Shown here: positions 37,779 to 51,362 of the stretch, one piece after another
Layout: every line of letters starts with the position of its first letter
Position numbering within the stretch: the first letter of the stretch is position 1
NCBI GenBank assembly: GCA_002105175.1
Contig: MCGE01000031.1
Span: 124,001 to 188,000, forward strand
Reading direction: 5' to 3'
DNA length: 64,000 bases
From: Absidia repens
Taxonomy: Eukaryota; Mucoromycota; Mucoromycetes; Mucorales; Cunninghamellaceae
Notes under the pieces: generated by a model
The model's input: the letters and a program-made list of their open reading frames with translations, nothing else
Database searches by the model: none
What the model was told of the DNA's origin: nothing
Translations under genes and position numbers: made by a program

Positions 37779-39420
37779 CTTTATCCCTTATGTGTTTGAC
37801 TTTTTTAATGTACTGATTTCGTATCCAAGTTTGATCGTCATGCAAGTGATAGGCTGTGAACAAAAAAATATAGAAAATTATGTGCGATGATAAACGGGAG
37901 CGGAAGTTGATCATAGCTTGCTAGAAATAAAAATAAATATAATCCATGGTTATCACCGTAATCGTCATGATTGGTTTCATCATTTTTTTTTTTAAAAAAA
38001 AAGCCAAAGGGCATCGATGGTGACAAGTATATAATGAAGTATAGAAATTAACTTTAAATCACTTAGCATGGCTTGACCAAATCTTACTTGCCGGCGATCA
38101 AGTTATGTTGTCACTGGGTTGAGTTTTAATTCGAACAAAAAAAGTGTGTGAAGAATATAAGGTCACTCGCATGATCCTCGAAGCTGTACTGTATAGTACC
38201 CTTGTTTGTCTGAGCTTCCTTTTTTTTTAGTCCCCCCCCCAAAAAAAAGTGTTTCGAATAGATCAATTATCATGTGCTAAAACATTATAAAAGTGACTAG
38301 AATGGATCTCAAATAGAAGTTCCTCCAGCAGGATCACCTGTTTGTTTGCGTTTTTGTTCCTGGAAATTGTAAACACCGTTATTTTCCATGTAAAAGGATA
38401 TCAACTAATTTGGTTAATCTTCCAAAAATAAATATAATAGTATTCAGTTTACAGTGATCTGTTATATATACATATATATATATAATACATTTATGTCAAA
38501 AAAAAAAAAAAGGCAAAGGCTATCATTTCTTAAGGGGTACATCGGTGTTTAAATAATGGGCGACTTTATTCATGCCCGAATTTGGTCGGATACCCAACCC
38601 GATATACACAAAGTTCCACCTGTCCCACTTAAGTAGCGTCACTCTAAAGTTCAATATGAACATTTCCAGCCATTTCGTCGGACCCATCCCGTCCCCCCAA
38701 AAAAAATCTAAACCACATGGGAATCATTCATTCTTTTCATAAGTGAAAAGCAACGTAAAATACAAAACAATGGAGATTTGCCGAAGTCGCCCTTTTTTTC
38801 TCACACTTTTTCTCAGCCTCATACCAGGAGTGAGGTGATGTGTTTGTTGGTCAGTGCGAACGATAGGGTATGAATAACAGAAACGAGGGTTTTTTGTGTT
38901 TGTGTTTATTTTTGTCATTGCTTTATTCTTTTTTTATAAGAGATGATATCTATCCTTTCTGTCCTTTTTGTTTTTTTGCCCCGCATATATGGACGACTAT
39001 GCTTTTGACAGCCTAATATTTACTCAATGTTTGTTTGTACATGAAGACATCGATGACAGTAAACGTAAAGTACATACAAAAAAAAAGTCATCAAAGCGAG
39101 CATCCCTTTATTATACTGTACTACAAAAGACGTCTGCTTCAACTATGGTAACAAATCATGGTGATACATTTACGGCAGACATCTCTCTAATCCCGAGACA
39201 ACGTCATAAAATGTTTTCATATATTTCTTTATTGAGTAAAAAAAAAAAAAAAAAAGTATTGGTATATAAAAGATGTATATCAAAACAGACTAAACTAAAC
39301 TATAAAGTACTAAGTCTAGTAATGATAAATATATGGGTACTATGAAGGGTACTATGGCAGGAGGGGAATAATAAGAGTAATAATGATGGAATGTATTGAG
39401 ATATTCTGAAATGCCTCATC
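37522..39420. other. Forkhead promoter region and CBS-PB1 gene 3' flank
   Basis: A 1.9 kb gap without a supported gene. It contains a poly-A run of about 28 nt at 37747-37774 and (AT)n at 38462-38484. The right end, before 39420, is the 3' flank of the leftward CBS-PB1 gene. Confidence 0.45.
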
Positions 39421-42270
39421 TTATCGACGAGATTGGGAAACACGGGAATAAGCAAAAACGCCAATAATCACCACGCCCAAGAATGTAATAGCAGCCGGCA
39501 ATAACACATCTTGTCGTTGAGATGCCGCACTATCTGTCTGATATTGCTGTTCTTGTCGTTTTAAAGGATTTTTCTTCAGCGAGGCATAATCCAGCTCATC
39601 GTCGTCGGTCAGGTTCTCCAAATGTTCCGTTCCCCGGTTATGCACTTGAGTAGTTGTGATTGGTGTTGTAACAAGTGGCGCCGCTGTATCATGCACAAAT
39701 AACTTGACCCGGGTTTGTTTCGCCATTTGAGCCATTCTAATTGCATCTCCAACATCACCATCAGAAGACATCAATACCAAGTCATTTTCGTCATCCATGT
39801 AAGATATCGATAGCCAATCGCCAGTGCCATTGTCATAAATTTGCTGTTGTGGATTGGTGTGGTCTGTGGTAGTTGTATCAGAGGACGGCAGGATACTGGA
39901 AGCTGATATAAATTGAAGATGTTCAGCATATATCTTTTGCCGTACGCTATTCATGAGATCCGCATATTTTTTTGATTTCATCGCTAATCGGTGTGTCTTG
40001 CCCCCAGGAGAGTTAAACTTGAAGGTAAAGTAATTGTCTGTGCCGTTGTTGCCCTTTGTGATAGACGAGGATGATATTCGATACGATGATGTGCTGCTGA
40101 TTTCGTCATGGTCTGGAGTCAGTGATGAGCTTACTGATTCGTTAGGTTGGACTTCCGAAAGATGTTGAAGATGAGACAGGGAGGTTGATGGTTCAGGACT
40201 GATGACTTGATCCACATGAGACATTGAGTGTCGATTTCCAGGTACATAATGTGATCCATTGGGATCCGATGATTCTTGTGATTCGCTTTCCACTCCACCA
40301 AAGCTATCCCAAAACCTTGAGGCTGGACCTATGTTATACCAGCAATCAATAACCGTAGCAAAGCGCTTGTGAGTATGTGTCATTCACTTTATTATTCTTC
40401 TTTTTGAGTACTGTAGCCAACTTACCATCTCCATCACTACCTTGGATACTGTTGATCTGTTTTGAATATTATATCAGTTCAAATTGGTTTTATTTTGCTT
40501 TTATTTTCCTTTTTCTCTTCTCTTTACCTGTTCTAGCGTGGCATAAGTCAACTTCAAAACATCCACAATGCCTATAACGTGCCCAGACTCCAAAATTGGT
40601 AAATTCAAGTAGTGGCCATCTAAAAATACGAGGTAATCAAGGTCATCAGTTTATGGCTTGGGAAGCCCCTACTATATTTCATTTTTGTCGTTTTTCATTG
40701 TCCTTTTTTTTTTTTCTATTACCATTCATGCGTTTCAGTGCATCCAAAACAGTAGTGTGTGTCTCAGCGCAATCGGGTTCAGGTGTCATCACACGCACTA
40801 CAGAGCATGTTCCAGGATTGAGACCAGCAGCAATCACTCGGAGGACCTATCAAAAGAGGTAAATGTTAATAAAACAACACATTAATTTTTCATTTGCCAC
40901 CGTACTTACAATATCTTTACTATATATATATATATATATAAAGGCATATTGTCATATAAAAAAGGGCAGTTAGTCTCCTTCCTTTTCAAGTTGCTCCGCC
41001 TCAAATTTGTACTTACGTCGTAAAAATACCAGCAAGACGATGACGCTTCATTACCAAGACGGCAGTGGTATGATATTCCTTCATCATTTTGGCAATTTCC
41101 TGGACATTGGACTTGTAGTTGACTTGCACCGCACCGCGATCCATAACAGTGGTCATATCAGGACATGACATCCGATCACGCAACACTTCCATGTATTGTA
41201 CCAATTGCACCGGATTCCCAGACCACTCGCGTTCCACATTTTCCAGAGCATCGTACAGTTTTCGAGAAGAGTCATAGGCCCGTTCCATTTTGTCCAATGC
41301 TTCGTAGAGGCATTTTGTGATATCCAAAAGGCCAAAAATGTCACCGTCTTCATTGCATACCGGCTAAGGTTATATTAAAAAGAAAGGATGGAAGCAAGCC
41401 AGACGTTAGTATGTTATATCTAGAAATCCTCTCTTCATCCTCTTCCCTTCAACTTACTAAATGTCGAAATCCTTTTGAGACCATGAGGTTCAAAGCATCT
41501 TGAGCACTTGTTGAAGCTGTAACGCACATTGGATTTGGTGTCATAATATCGGCAACAGAAGTGGTTCTAAATCGTTTCAAATTCGGGTAAGACATCCAAT
41601 AGAAAGGTGAGTGAGATATCCCTTATTTTCGCTTCCAGCCCCTTGACTCTCCTTGAATTTTCTATGTGCATTTTCTATTCCTTACTTTGCATCCATATCA
41701 TCAGCAGCGACCACGCGGTATGCTATATCTTTTGCCTAAAAATCATAAAGAGAAAAGAAATCAATACAAAAACTAGTCAGGTCAGTCGTTTTGACATAAA
41801 GCAAGAAAAGAAAGGGAAAATAAAAAAAAATAAAAAAAGGACAGTTACCGTAAATATACCACTAAGGCGATCTTCCTCATCAACTACCAGAACACAATCA
41901 CAGCGTTTGGCTGCCATAAGTTGAGAAGCTTCAATCACCAGCATACTTTCCTTGACAGTTAGTGCTTGAGCTGGTCGGAGTGCTGAGACGGTTCCTGCAA
42001 TCTTACGGTACGGCTGCTGTTTTTGTTTGGTTGTTGTTCGTTTCTTTAAAAGTTCCCTTTCAAACTTTTGTCGAATGGCCTAATGTGAATATATTTATAG
42101 AAAATGAGTACTGTCGTTTGTGCTGTAGATTGAGAGACTGTAACGTGCTATAGCAAATGACTGAGTTTTTTTCTTATGATTACCTCGTCCCGTTTATTCT
42201 GCCTTTGCCTTCCAGTATTTGTATCCATTTCACTGCGACTTGGTACTTGAGTATGGGACCTCTTAGACAT
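39421..42270 (-). CDS. CBS- and PB1-domain membrane protein (Mug70-like)
   Basis: Ten exons (42270-42184, 42079-41849, 41735-41686, 41566-41458, 41363-41017, 40919-40910, 40846-40723, 40619-40528, 40456-40426, 40328-39421) join to 662 aa. Four CBS-type repeats lie at about residues 50-350, with SGIFTAKDIAYRVVAAD, TTSVADIMTPNPMC, AGIFTTKDIVLRVIAAG and VVRVMTPEPDC. CBS pairs usually bind adenine nucleotides. A PB1 domain lies at about 459-575 with an acidic OPCA-type segment YMDDENDLVLMSSDGD. A single C-terminal membrane helix (about 636-654) ends in a short basic tail, suggesting a tail-anchored protein. The architecture matches fission-yeast Mug70. Exon 6 is only 10 nt and encodes part of KDI. 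The biological role is poorly known. Confidence 0.92.
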
Positions 42271-42299
42271 GATGTTGTAAGAGCAATAAACAAACACAC

Positions 42300-42335
<36 letters not shown>

Positions 42336-43139
42336 AGTTGGAAAAAAAAAACCCCGTTCCGCTATTTTATTTTAACGCCGAGGTGCTTCCGGTTCAAAAA
42401 GGAAATTGTTATGGGCGACTACTACTGTGATTTGATTACTGGCACATTTGACACCTGAATGGTAGTCGAGGCCCTTTTTGATTAATTATTTACCATCAAT
42501 TGATTTATGTTTTATATTTTTCCTATAAATTCTTTGTGTATGAGCGTAAGAGGAAGAGTGTGCCTTTTTTTTCTTTTTTCTTTTGCATAGATCAACTTTC
42601 ATTGAACTCGATTCCGTTTACAGCGTACGATACAATCCAGCAGGAACGTATAAAAATCTTAGATCTCACAATAAATGCCATCATAAAAATATTGTTTTTA
42701 CTTTGCAGCAAACATTTTAACCACGTTATATGACAATAAAAGGGAAAGGAACGAACGTACCATACGTGATTGTCGGCGGGGGTCATAAAAGAGGCCTTGT
42801 CCTTGGTATTTGAAGTTGGTCAGTTTTGAACAAGCGCTCCAAGAATTATATGTATAGTAACACGAAGATGTTCACCAAACATCCCCCCCCCTCTTTATGC
42901 GTGAAAACTACGTATATACCTTCCAGTGCTCATCAACCATCACTGCCAATTCTTTATACGCTCTCCGCAGTATTCTTTTCATACATCCGCCATGACTAGT
43001 TTTTTAAAACCACTCCAGAAGCTTCTCTAACCCCCTACATTTTGTTCGACGACATTTGGTCGAAGTTACTTCATACCTGACCCTCTTTTGAACACATACA
43101 GTATGCCAGCTTTTTTTTTTTCCTCTCTCAATGCACTGT
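42271..43139. other. CBS-PB1 promoter and intergenic
   Basis: A poly-A run of about 30 nt lies at 42301-42330, within the 5' leader region of the leftward gene. No coding sequence is supported; a C-rich run occurs near 42884-42892. Confidence 0.45.
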
Positions 43140-43900
43140 GAAGTGTAGGTGTATACTAATCATTCGACAAGACAAACTAAACGTATGAGAGTCCATGTAA
43201 TTGAATAAATGCAGGGAATATTTTATTCAAATACAATTTCAACCAAACTAAGCTACTAGTGTCATGGTGGTACCTTGACATCTATGATAACAAGTACAAT
43301 CGAACAGAGTCAAAAAATAAAAATAAAACAATTCAAATTCCGCACACGTGAATATTTATTTACTCTCAAATTTCTTTCCCTCTCTTTTGCTTTTCATTTC
43401 TTTTTTTTTTTCCTTCATTTTTTCTTCACCATTCAACTTGTATGGAGTCATGTTGGACATAGATTAGTGTCAGGACTAGTTTAGAAGGGGTTTTAGCTCA
43501 GGGATTACAAGATGCATGGGGAAACCCTTTCATTTTGGATTCAAGATTGAAGACCACCATTAGTTGGCTTTTTGGAGCCTCCATTAGCTTAGTTTGGTGT
43601 TAGTGTGTAATAGATTGCGTCTACATCTGAATAAAATGTGTATCCTTTTACTAGCTTTAATTGAAAATGTCTCTCCAGTCGCTCTCATGCTTCGCACAAT
43701 AGATCCTTTTTTACTATCTCCCCATTAGATTAGTGTTGGGAGTTGTTATATTTCAATAAAGATATCCATTTATAGTCCGTCTCATGTTTTGTATGCTTTG
43801 TATAATATATGCTGATACATTTGTATAGTCGTCCCTTTATAATATAGTGGAGCATTCTTCAGATCACCAATAGTCTCCCTTATGCTATCTCCAATATATC
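43140..43900 (+). repeat. Dispersed repeat copy R6 with both arms
   Basis: The centre CACACGTG is at 43343-43350, with the TATA-like AATATTTATTT immediately after. The plus-strand arm has the core at about 43461-43590 and AATAAA signals near 43630 and 43752. The minus-strand arm carries GAATAAAATATTCC and CTCATACGTTTAGTTTGTC (43150-43220 on the reverse strand), which matches R3. The core differs from R8 at only about nine of some 130 positions by eye. Confidence 0.75.
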
Positions 43901-44559
43901 GCGTTAGAACGGTTTAGGTGTGAGTTGATGCATGGATTACAACTGGGGGGGGAGTTATTTTTGTTGGGCAATTTTTTGCCGACGACGGTACTGAGAAAAA
44001 TGGGATTTGATCGTCTATATAGTGTTTCCACTATCCGTTTATCACATATTTTGCACTTGCATTATATATATATATATATATATATATATTGGCGAGGAGC
44101 AGGACCTGTTCGGCATTATACTAAACACGGTTATTTTTGAGAGGACTAGGTATCTATAGAAAAATTGCCCAAAATACGTTGTCGAGGCTGTAAAATGACC
44201 ATATGCACCTTTTAAACCCTAATGAGCTTCAACTCACCACTTGAAAGATCGAATTCCCTTGTTTACATTTATCCCTCTATCACTCCACATACCAATCCCT
44301 ACTTTCTGGACTCAAAATGAAATGTTCTACCAAATATACAGTACTCTATCCTTTTATATTAAAAGCTCAGAGTGCCATTTCCCACCTATATAAATGGGGA
44401 TCCGCTCGAGACGCCTAGGAGGTGTAGACAAAACATATCGTTCTTCGCGTTCTGATGGGATTTTATATTGCTGTTTTCATATTCCGCCTTATGCAATGAA
44501 AATAATGAACTGGATATATCCCTTATGTCCAGTTCATGGAGGTTAAAATAATTTACAGC
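43901..44559. other. Spacer between convergent repeat copies R6 and R7
   Basis: Contains an (AT)n microsatellite near 44065-44090 and no supported gene. A local inverted pair, CTGGATATATCC with TGAACTGGA and TCCAGTTCA flanks, is visible near 44505-44537. Confidence 0.4.
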
Positions 44560-45750
44560 GAGTCAAGGTTGATTGATATGAATATAAGAGAGAGAGAGAT
44601 TTTAATGTCACGTTGCATATCAAGTGGAATAGAACCTCAAACTAATCGCTGGATCTCGGGAGGGGGATAACAGGGCAATAAGAGCATAAGAAGAATATTT
44701 GTGGCAGTGGCAACACTAGCGACACAGACTCAGATCATTCATATAATTAGTATAGCTGAAATTGGTTGGCGTTTCATACCCTGTGACCTAAAACGTCTAG
44801 CCCGTCATTTGGATTTAAGCGGGAGGGGGAAATAGTCATGATGGGATAGCTAGAAAGTAAGTGTTGGATAAAGTATGCACAAAATAGTTACAACAAAGAC
44901 GTCCCGTATCATCTAACAAGTTAGTGAATGATTGGTGAAAGTACATATTTTATTGAAACATGTTGGTAGATACTAAACTAAAAACGAGCGGTCCATTATA
45001 ACATGGGATCAAATGGAAGTACCATGAAGAAGACCATTAGAAGATCTGTAAAACGGTCAATACTAATCTAAATTAACAAATGTAAAATAGAGCTAGTACT
45101 TTGTATAGTACAAAGCATGAGAAAGTTTTAAAGGTTATCATTCATTGACGCAATGTAAGGATCAACACTGATCAATTGAGGGGGGTTGATCGATGTAGAA
45201 AACAGGGATCTCTTGCACAAGATATGAACGGAATTAATTAGACAGTTTTCATTGAAGAAATTGAAATGAAACATTTTTATTCAGATTTTAGGCCAAACTA
45301 TGAACAAACTAAGTCTAAACTAAGCTAATGGAGGCTCCAAAAAGCCAACTAATGGTGGTCTTTAATCCTGAATCCAAAATGAAAGGGTTTCCCCATGCAT
45401 CTTGTAATCCCTGAGATAAAAACGCTTCTAAACTAATCCTGACACTAACCTATGTCCAACATGACCCCATAGAAGTTGAATGGTGAAGAAAAAAATGAAA
45501 GGAAAAAATGTAATTGAAAAGTAAGACGAGCCAATAAATATTCACGTGGGCGGGGTGTAAACAATTTCCACACACTCTGTTTTTTTTTTTGAAGCGTAGT
45601 AAATTCCGGAGCGCTTTTTTTTTTTTTTTTTCTGATTTTGGTGGAGCGTCCCTCCTTTGTTCCAATTGTCACCAAAAAAGTAACTGCACCAAGATCAACA
45701 GAATCGCCATGAACAAACACTGTGCTTCGCATTTTAAACAGTAAAAAAGC
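44560..45750 (-). repeat. Dispersed repeat copy R7
   Basis: The centre CACGTGGGCGGGG lies at 45543-45555. The minus-strand arm holds the core (reverse complement near 45400-45420, with one change in CTCAGG) and ends at GATTGATATGAAT near 44566-44578. The core stem matches R6 and R8. Rightward, TTTTGGTGGAGCG near 45637 resembles the start of the second arm in R3. The outer end of this arm is uncertain. Confidence 0.7.
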
Positions 45751-46564
45751 AAATGTCCAACCGGATCTCGACATACCATTGCTGAGCTACCTTGGAACCA
45801 ACAATGAAACTCATCTAGCCTTGAATTTATTTCACGGGGGGAGAAAACGAGCTCGGTGAAAGCGAAGTAAGTGTATTTGAAGTACCAGGCAAGAATTTTT
45901 AAAAACTAAGAAACCTAATATATTTTTATTGGTTTTTTGGATTAATAGGAATATCCTTTTACGGCATGTATATATTGAATGGGCGCTGATTGGGATACTG
46001 TCTATTTAGCAGTTATTAAAAACAACGGGAAGATCATCAGCCATTACATATTGCCAATGACAAGGACAATGACTGGCATGGTATTATAGTTTAGACTTTG
46101 TAGTATATTTTTTTTTTCAGAAAATTGTTGATTAGAAACAGTTATATATAGCTACCTATTTGTGTCAGTATCAATAAAATAAAAAAAGAGCGCTTGGTAT
46201 TATGATATTTATGTCGTAAAATTTGATGATCAGGGGGTGCGTATGCACAGAAAGGGAAGGAAATTCTATGTGCGGTGATTGAAGACAATGGCAAAAAAAA
46301 AAAAAAGGTTAGAGATAAGGACGCAATGACACAAAGTGAAAATCAACAAACCACACGATATCATTCATGTGCTAATGAAGTACATATTTGTTGTGTAGAG
46401 TAGTCTAAAAATTGATTGCCTGAAATTTTTAATGATTTAATTGTTTGGGATCTGATTGTATGCGTTTTAAGTTACAAGCGTATGATTTACTATCGAATCC
46501 CGGGAAACCAAAGAATAAAAATGGGGGTTAGAAATTGTCCTTTCTGATCTTTACCAAAACTGGG
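45751..46564. other. Intergenic upstream of the kinase gene
   Basis: AT-rich. CAATAAAATAAAA near 46171 could be the end of the second arm of R7. No gene is supported. Confidence 0.4.
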
Positions 46565-46585
46565 CCAATTCACTATCTATATAAA
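46565..46585 (+). promoter_or_regulatory. CCAAT and TATA elements of the kinase gene
   Basis: CCAAT at 46565-46569 and TATATAAA at 46578-46585 lie about 105-125 nt before the kinase start codon. A long pyrimidine-rich tract follows, typical of a fungal core promoter. The pair is unusually close together. Confidence 0.5.
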
Positions 46586-46689
46586 CAATCCTTTTTCATT
46601 TTTTTCTTTTCCTATTATCCTTCTTCACTATCTCTGTCTATCTCACTCTCTCATTTTTTTCTGTTGCTATATTGTCGTTGGCCTTGTAT

Positions 46690-48153
46690 ATGGAATCACA
46701 AAGTATATATAAAAGGCCTAGTTTGGGCTATCTGAAAGCTATCACAAAAAAAAAGTCATTTATGCTTTTTCCAAGCTCGAAATCCTACACAAAATCAAAT
46801 AAATTAAACTCAGACATTGAAGAAAGTTATCTTCATAATAAGGCTGACTCGAGTTTTGATGATCCTCCTCCTCCTTTATCATCATCAGACAACCCAACAC
46901 TCAGTCATAGCTCTATTGATTATTACTCTTCTACTCTATCTCATCCATATCAACATCATCATATAGAAAGAGCAAAGAAACAGGAACAGCAGATTGAACC
47001 TATGCGACGATCTGTTTCTTTGCAATCTCCATCTTCAACGATACCATATCATCAACATCACCATGAATCTTCTTCATTATTACTACATGAAAAATATCAT
47101 CATTTGAAAAAATCCAAAAAGGTGGGTAAAGGTGGCTCGGCAACGATCTATTTGATGTCCCAGCAACCTACCTCGACATTTTCTTCGTTTCTAACTCCGG
47201 CGTTTTTTTTCACCAAAAAGACAACTGCTCATCACCACGAACTTAAGCATATCGCTCATTATCAAGATAGTCATCAAAATAATGGCTCTGTTTTAGCATT
47301 AAAAAGGTTTCATCGACGCAAGCCTGGAGAAGAATCACAAATTGAATTTGACAATCGCTTAAAAAAGGAATTCGCCATCACAAAATCACTCCAACACCAA
47401 AATGTCATCACGGTGTTTGAACTTTTGAAGGATAGACGAGGTCGATGGTGTACTGTCATGGAGTATGTAAGTGTCTCTCTCTTTTTTTTTTTTTTTCCTG
47501 CCCTCATTAAATACCTTTTTTTTTTTTTGATATCATTGCCCATTGTATAGTGTCAAGGTGGAGATGTTCTTTCCATCCTACAACAAGTGGAATTAACCAG
47601 TAGCGCCATGGATTGCCTATTTAAACAATTACTCCAAGGACTATCCTATTTGCATGATCATAAAGTGGCACATCGTGATATAAAGCCAGATAATCTATTA
47701 ATGACAACATATGGGGTCCTGAAAATCACTGATTTTGGCGTAGCACATCATCAACCTGACAGCCAGCTGGTTATTTGCGAAGGATTATGCGGATCAACTC
47801 CTTACTGGCCTCCTGAGGTTTTCACCGCACTTGACTATGATGGTTTGGCCATGGATGTTTGGAGCTCAGCTATCACTTTTTATTGTCTTTTATACAGCCA
47901 AATTCCTTTTTTACAAGCAACTATGCAAGACCCGCATTACGCTACCTTTCTCCGACAGCGTGCTAATTCTTCTTGGCGTGCCCTCAGCCGATGCGAACTT
48001 GACATCCAGGAGTGTCTATTGGCAATGCTACATCCTGATCCTGCCTTACGATGGACCATTCATCAATGTTTGGAGTCTCGTTGGATACAATCTGTTGAAT
48101 TATGTTGTGATCAACCAGGTATCATAACCCATTATCACCATTTCAGAATATAA
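46690..48153 (+). CDS. Serine/threonine protein kinase, fungal HAL4/HAL5/NPR1-like
   Basis: A protein kinase probably acting on nutrient or ion transporters. Two exons (46690-47466, 47551-48153) join to 459 aa. The N-terminal 145 residues are Ser/His-rich. The kinase domain starts at KVGKGGSATIYL (glycine loop), with a long His/Ser-rich insertion before VLALKRF (catalytic Lys) and KEFAITKSLQHQNVI. The catalytic loop is VAHRDIKPDNLL, followed by ITDFGVAH and the activation segment end GSTPYWPPEVF. The C-lobe ends with RWTIHQCLESRWIQSV. SATIYL and DYDGLAMDVWS fit the fungal HAL/NPR family. All key catalytic residues are present. The start is the first ATG after the CCAAT/TATA promoter. Confidence 0.9.
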
Positions 48154-48569
48154 AAACAAAAAATAAACGATACATAATAAAAAAAAAGAAGAAGACAGTA
48201 TTAAAGACATTAAAGTTTGTTTTTTTTATTGGATAAATATAGAATGATATAGTTGACAAAGACAAATAAAAAAAATAGAGAGGGAGAAAAAAAAAAGAAA
48301 AAAGGAAGAATGATAAGTGATATATAAAGAGAGATAAAAAGAGAGGAGACTCATAATAATGATAGAATATAATGAATAATAAAGTACTAAGGGAAGGGAG
48401 GAGAAGAAGGGGAAAGCGAGAGTTTGAGAAAAAAAAATTCATAAGAATGAAAAGGAATAAAGCATCATACAATCAATCAAAAAAGGAAGAGGGAAGGGAA
48501 AGGGGGAAATAAAAGAAGGTAATAATAGAATGATCAAATCCATATACCACCAAGCAGAATCAGTTCAAT
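48154..48569. other. Convergent 3' region between kinase and ARF1
   Basis: Purine-rich on the plus strand with several AATAAA-type signals on both strands. No gene is supported. Confidence 0.5.
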
Positions 48570-49481
<912 letters not shown>

Positions 49482-50328
49482 GTTGTTGATAGTCGAGTTG
49501 CTTGGGAATAGTCGAGTAGAATAGAAGTGAGTGGAGAATAAAGAGTTAGAAAAAGAAACAGATGAAGTATATTTGTTTCAGGGGAAGAGAGGAAGGAATG
49601 GAAAGTTGGATATAAAAATAAAAAGTATTGAATAACCCAAAAATATATGTGTGAATACGTAAACAATATCAATGAGAAGAATCAATAATAAATATAATAT
49701 TTGTATTTATATGAAGAGATGTGAATAAAGAAAAAAAAAAATTAAATAAAAAGATGATATATCAAAAAAAAGGGAGTCCAAATTTCACTCTAACAAACGC
49801 GAGCGGGAGTTAAAAAACCAGAAAGGAGTGCAATAGGTTAAAATTGGGTGCAGCGACAATACCCACTGACATGACCTGGCGATCCCTCCTTCCTTTAACA
49901 TACACCACATTTTATCGTGAAATCACAATGGCCTGTCGTACAATTTACATAGAGTTATTTATCTTTTAACTGTCATTATGTCTTTTTGATTTCTTTTTCA
50001 ACTTCCCTACGTATAGAAATTCTTGTTTTTAATTTATGCCATGAAAATGGGATTTATCAATGCTATTTTGTTATACGAAACGCTTTAGTTCATTACTGTT
50101 TCGAGGATGACCCAAAATATTAGACTTTTCTTGAATCACCAATCAAATTTCTTGCCTTGGAAAAAAAAGCCATCCTCGGAATTTTCTTAATCAAGATTAG
50201 TGTTTGACGCTCCGACAGTCAAAGTTTTGAAAAACGAAAAAAATGACAAGTGGGAACACAAGGAGGTCCTTTTTCTTTCTCTTTTTTTTTCCCTTTTCTT
50301 TTATTTTACATATATATAAAAAAAAAAA
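49482..50328. promoter_or_regulatory. Divergent intergenic region between ARF1 and PRO3
   Basis: The flanking genes diverge. TATATATAAAA lies at 50310-50322, directly before the PRO3 ATG, and a T/C-rich tract precedes it. This AT run could be a TATA box, but it is very close to the start codon. Confidence 0.4.
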
Positions 50329-51325
50329 ATGCTCGTCAAAGAATCACAATCACTGACTGTTGCCTTTATTGGTGGAGGAAATATGGCGGAAGCAATTATT
50401 GGGGGACTTTGTCAAGATGCACAATACCGACTTGTATTCAGCGAACCCTCCATTGACCGACGCAGCTATATGAAAGAAAAGTATCCCTCAGTGGATGGCT
50501 ACGGTTCCAATGATCAGGTGTTACAACAACAACCTCATGTCGTGATTTTTGCCGTCAAACCTCAAATCATGAAGACGGTCATGCTGGATCTTCAACCCAT
50601 GTTGCAACAACACCAACAGCTTCATGGCGCCATTCCTTTATTGATTTCTATTGCCGCTGGGATCAGCACGACTTCCATTCAGCGCTGGCTCCAACTTGGA
50701 AACGCCTTGCCTTTGATCCGCCTGATGCCCAATACCCCAGCTTTGATCGGTGAAGGTGCCGTGGGCTGTTTTGCGGTTCCCAATGCCGTGTCCGCCGATC
50801 AACGCCAATTGACAGAATCGCTCTTGGGTGTGGTCTGTAAGCAAATCTCTTGGGTTGACAAGGAACCTTTGATTGATGCCGTCACTGCTGTCAGTGGAAG
50901 TGGTCCTGCATACTACTTTTTGGTCATGGAAGCGATGCGTAAGTCCTGAAAAAAAATATATATATATAACAGACGGGGTTTGGATCTGATCTCTAGGCAC
51001 CCAAAAAAAAAAATGACTCACCTATTTCTCCTATCAAATGGATCCTCTATTTCTTATTTTAGAAAATGCTGGTGTTGAAGCTGGATTATCAGTGGAAGAA
51101 GCAAAGGCATTGACCCTTCAAACATGCCTTGGTGCTGCGAAAATGGCTATGGAAAGTGAAGATGATTTGGCTACTTTAAGACGCAAGGTGACCTCTCCTA
51201 AGGGAACTACCGAAGCGGCTCTCAAGGTCTTGGAAGCTGGAAATATTCGTCAAGTGATGCACGATGCTGTCTTTGCTGCGGATGAACGAAGCCGGGAATT
51301 GGCTGAAGAATTTGGAAAAGAATAG
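50329..51325 (+). CDS. PRO3: Pyrroline-5-carboxylate reductase
   Basis: Reduces 1-pyrroline-5-carboxylate to proline with NAD(P)H, the last step of proline synthesis. Two exons (50329-50938, 51063-51325) join to 290 aa, normal for the family. The N-terminal Rossmann fold shows VAFIGGGNMAEAIIGG at about 11-26, then VVIFAVKPQIM and LIRLMPNTPALIGEGA. The C-terminal dimerisation helices include VSGSGPAYYFLVMEAMQNAG, spanning the intron, and KVTSPKGTTEAALKVLE, the family signature near the C-terminus. All features are those of an active enzyme. The start ATG follows a poly-A run. Confidence 0.97.
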
Positions 51326-51329
51326 ATTG

Positions 51330-51362
<33 letters not shown>

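Noticed and set aside
43275..43484. Short peptide frame ending in VSGLV or VMLD-like residues in several repeat copies
   Set aside because: The frame and start differ among copies and the upstream part is a translated homopolymer, so no conserved protein is encoded.
46480..46500. GAATCCCGGG-like segment as part of a tRNA gene
   Set aside because: No cloverleaf or A box can be built around it; no tRNA or rRNA gene was found in the window.
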